Below, piece after piece: positions 22,401 through 22,632 of a stretch of DNA of 22,632 bases. The notes under the pieces were generated by a model, which did not search any database, had not been told where the DNA came from, and saw only the letters and a program-made list of their open reading frames with translations. This DNA comes from JACZST01 sp036985755 (GTDB taxonomy: Bacteria; Actinomycetota; Acidimicrobiia; Spongiisociales; UBA5794), in assembly GCA_036985755.1 (NCBI GenBank), contig BTQG01000034.1, forward strand, positions 1-22,632. The letters are read 5' to 3'. The position numbers and the translations under genes were made by a program. Within the stretch, counting starts at the first letter, position 1. Each line of letters starts with the position of its first letter.

Positions 22401-22452
22401 GTCGCCGGTCCGGTTGCCTCGCCGTCCAATGAGCGGCACAGACGAGGATTGC

Positions 22453-22632
22453 TCAGCACCCTCCTAGCACGCGCTCCCAGTCGTGGGCGAACGTGGCGAA
22501 ACCGCCGCCGGTGTGCCAGAAGACGACATCGGTGTCGGGATCCAGGCCACCTGAGGCGATCTCATCCCGCAGCCCGACGATGGCCTTGCCGGTGTACGTC
22601 GGGTCCCAGATCAGGCCGGTGAGCCTGGTGGC
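22453..22632 (-). CDS. C-terminal part of ACC deaminase/D-cysteine desulfhydrase-family PLP enzyme
   Basis: The last 59 codons of a gene whose start is beyond the window. Translation of the minus strand gives GLIWDPTYTGKAIVGLRDEI and then VVFWHTGGGFATFAHDWERV, ending LGGC before TGA (22453-22455). The DPxYTGKA and HTGG motifs are those of the C-terminal domain of fold-type II PLP enzymes related to 1-aminocyclopropane-1-carboxylate deaminase and D-cysteine desulfhydrase; HTGG contributes to the PLP phosphate/substrate pocket. Which activity it has cannot be told without the N-terminus. It converges on the MaoC-like gene with a 52-base gap. Confidence 0.85.
   Translation of the reverse strand, partial: ATRLTGLIWDPTYTGKAIVGLRDEIASGGLDPDTDVVFWHTGGGFATFAHDWERVLGGC

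Overview
The window is high-GC, densely coded DNA that looks like an actinobacterial chromosome. Supporting signs are a mycothiol S-conjugate amidase (mca), a coenzyme F420 biosynthesis gene (cofC/fbiD) with an F420/luciferase-like oxidoreductase, lipoproteins with short spacers, and many genes in which a TANNNT -10 hexamer lies 6 or 7 bases before the start codon, the layout of leaderless actinobacterial mRNAs. I would guess an Acidimicrobiia-like lineage, but the sequence does not prove the rank.

Layout. 1-46 is the 3' part of tRNA-Glu(CTC), followed by a nested hairpin (57-107). 118-3404 is on the minus strand: an SDR, cofC, the C-terminal stub of a class V aminotransferase, an amino-acid ABC permease and its solute-binding lipoprotein, with no ATPase gene in the window. 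Divergent to these is pyruvate kinase (3508-4938). 4965-9066 (minus) holds two tandem, paralogous VanW/PASTA membrane-anchored envelope proteins; the downstream one appears to start at CTG. 9181-10883 (plus) holds a Cas4/RecB-like PD-(D/E)XK nuclease with four cysteines, then mca. 11128-14331 (plus) is a tightly coupled trio: two dynamin-like GTPases and an MscS channel. 14322-15251 (minus) is a diacylglycerol-kinase-like lipid kinase, divergent from a phosphoribosyltransferase (15492-16112). 16141-16533 (minus) is a stand-alone response regulator, divergent from a RocA-type 1-pyrroline-5-carboxylate dehydrogenase (16608-18155). 18233-19105 (minus) is a lipoprotein with a degenerate thermonuclease domain plus a lamin-tail domain. 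19240-22400 holds two SDRs, an F420/LLM oxidoreductase and a MaoC-like hydratase. The window ends in the C-terminus of a PLP-dependent ACC deaminase/D-cysteine desulfhydrase homologue.

How the genes work together. The clearest unit is GTPase-GTPase-MscS, which suggests membrane remodelling or tension response. The VanW pair and lipid kinase also concern the envelope. Mca, cofC and the LLM enzyme belong to actinobacterial cofactor metabolism. The SDR/LLM/SDR/MaoC group looks like catabolism of acyl-CoA-type or alcohol/ketone substrates, but the substrates cannot be read from sequence.

Most unusual signal. Several intergenic gaps carry short arrays with strict 7- or 8-base periodicity (7049-7097, 15274-15301, 15425-15485, 19180-19207, 21044-21120). 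They abut stop codons or promoters, two are arranged as inverted pairs, and two distant ones share an exact 13-mer. They look like one family of degenerate intergenic repeats, and are the best candidate here for something undescribed.
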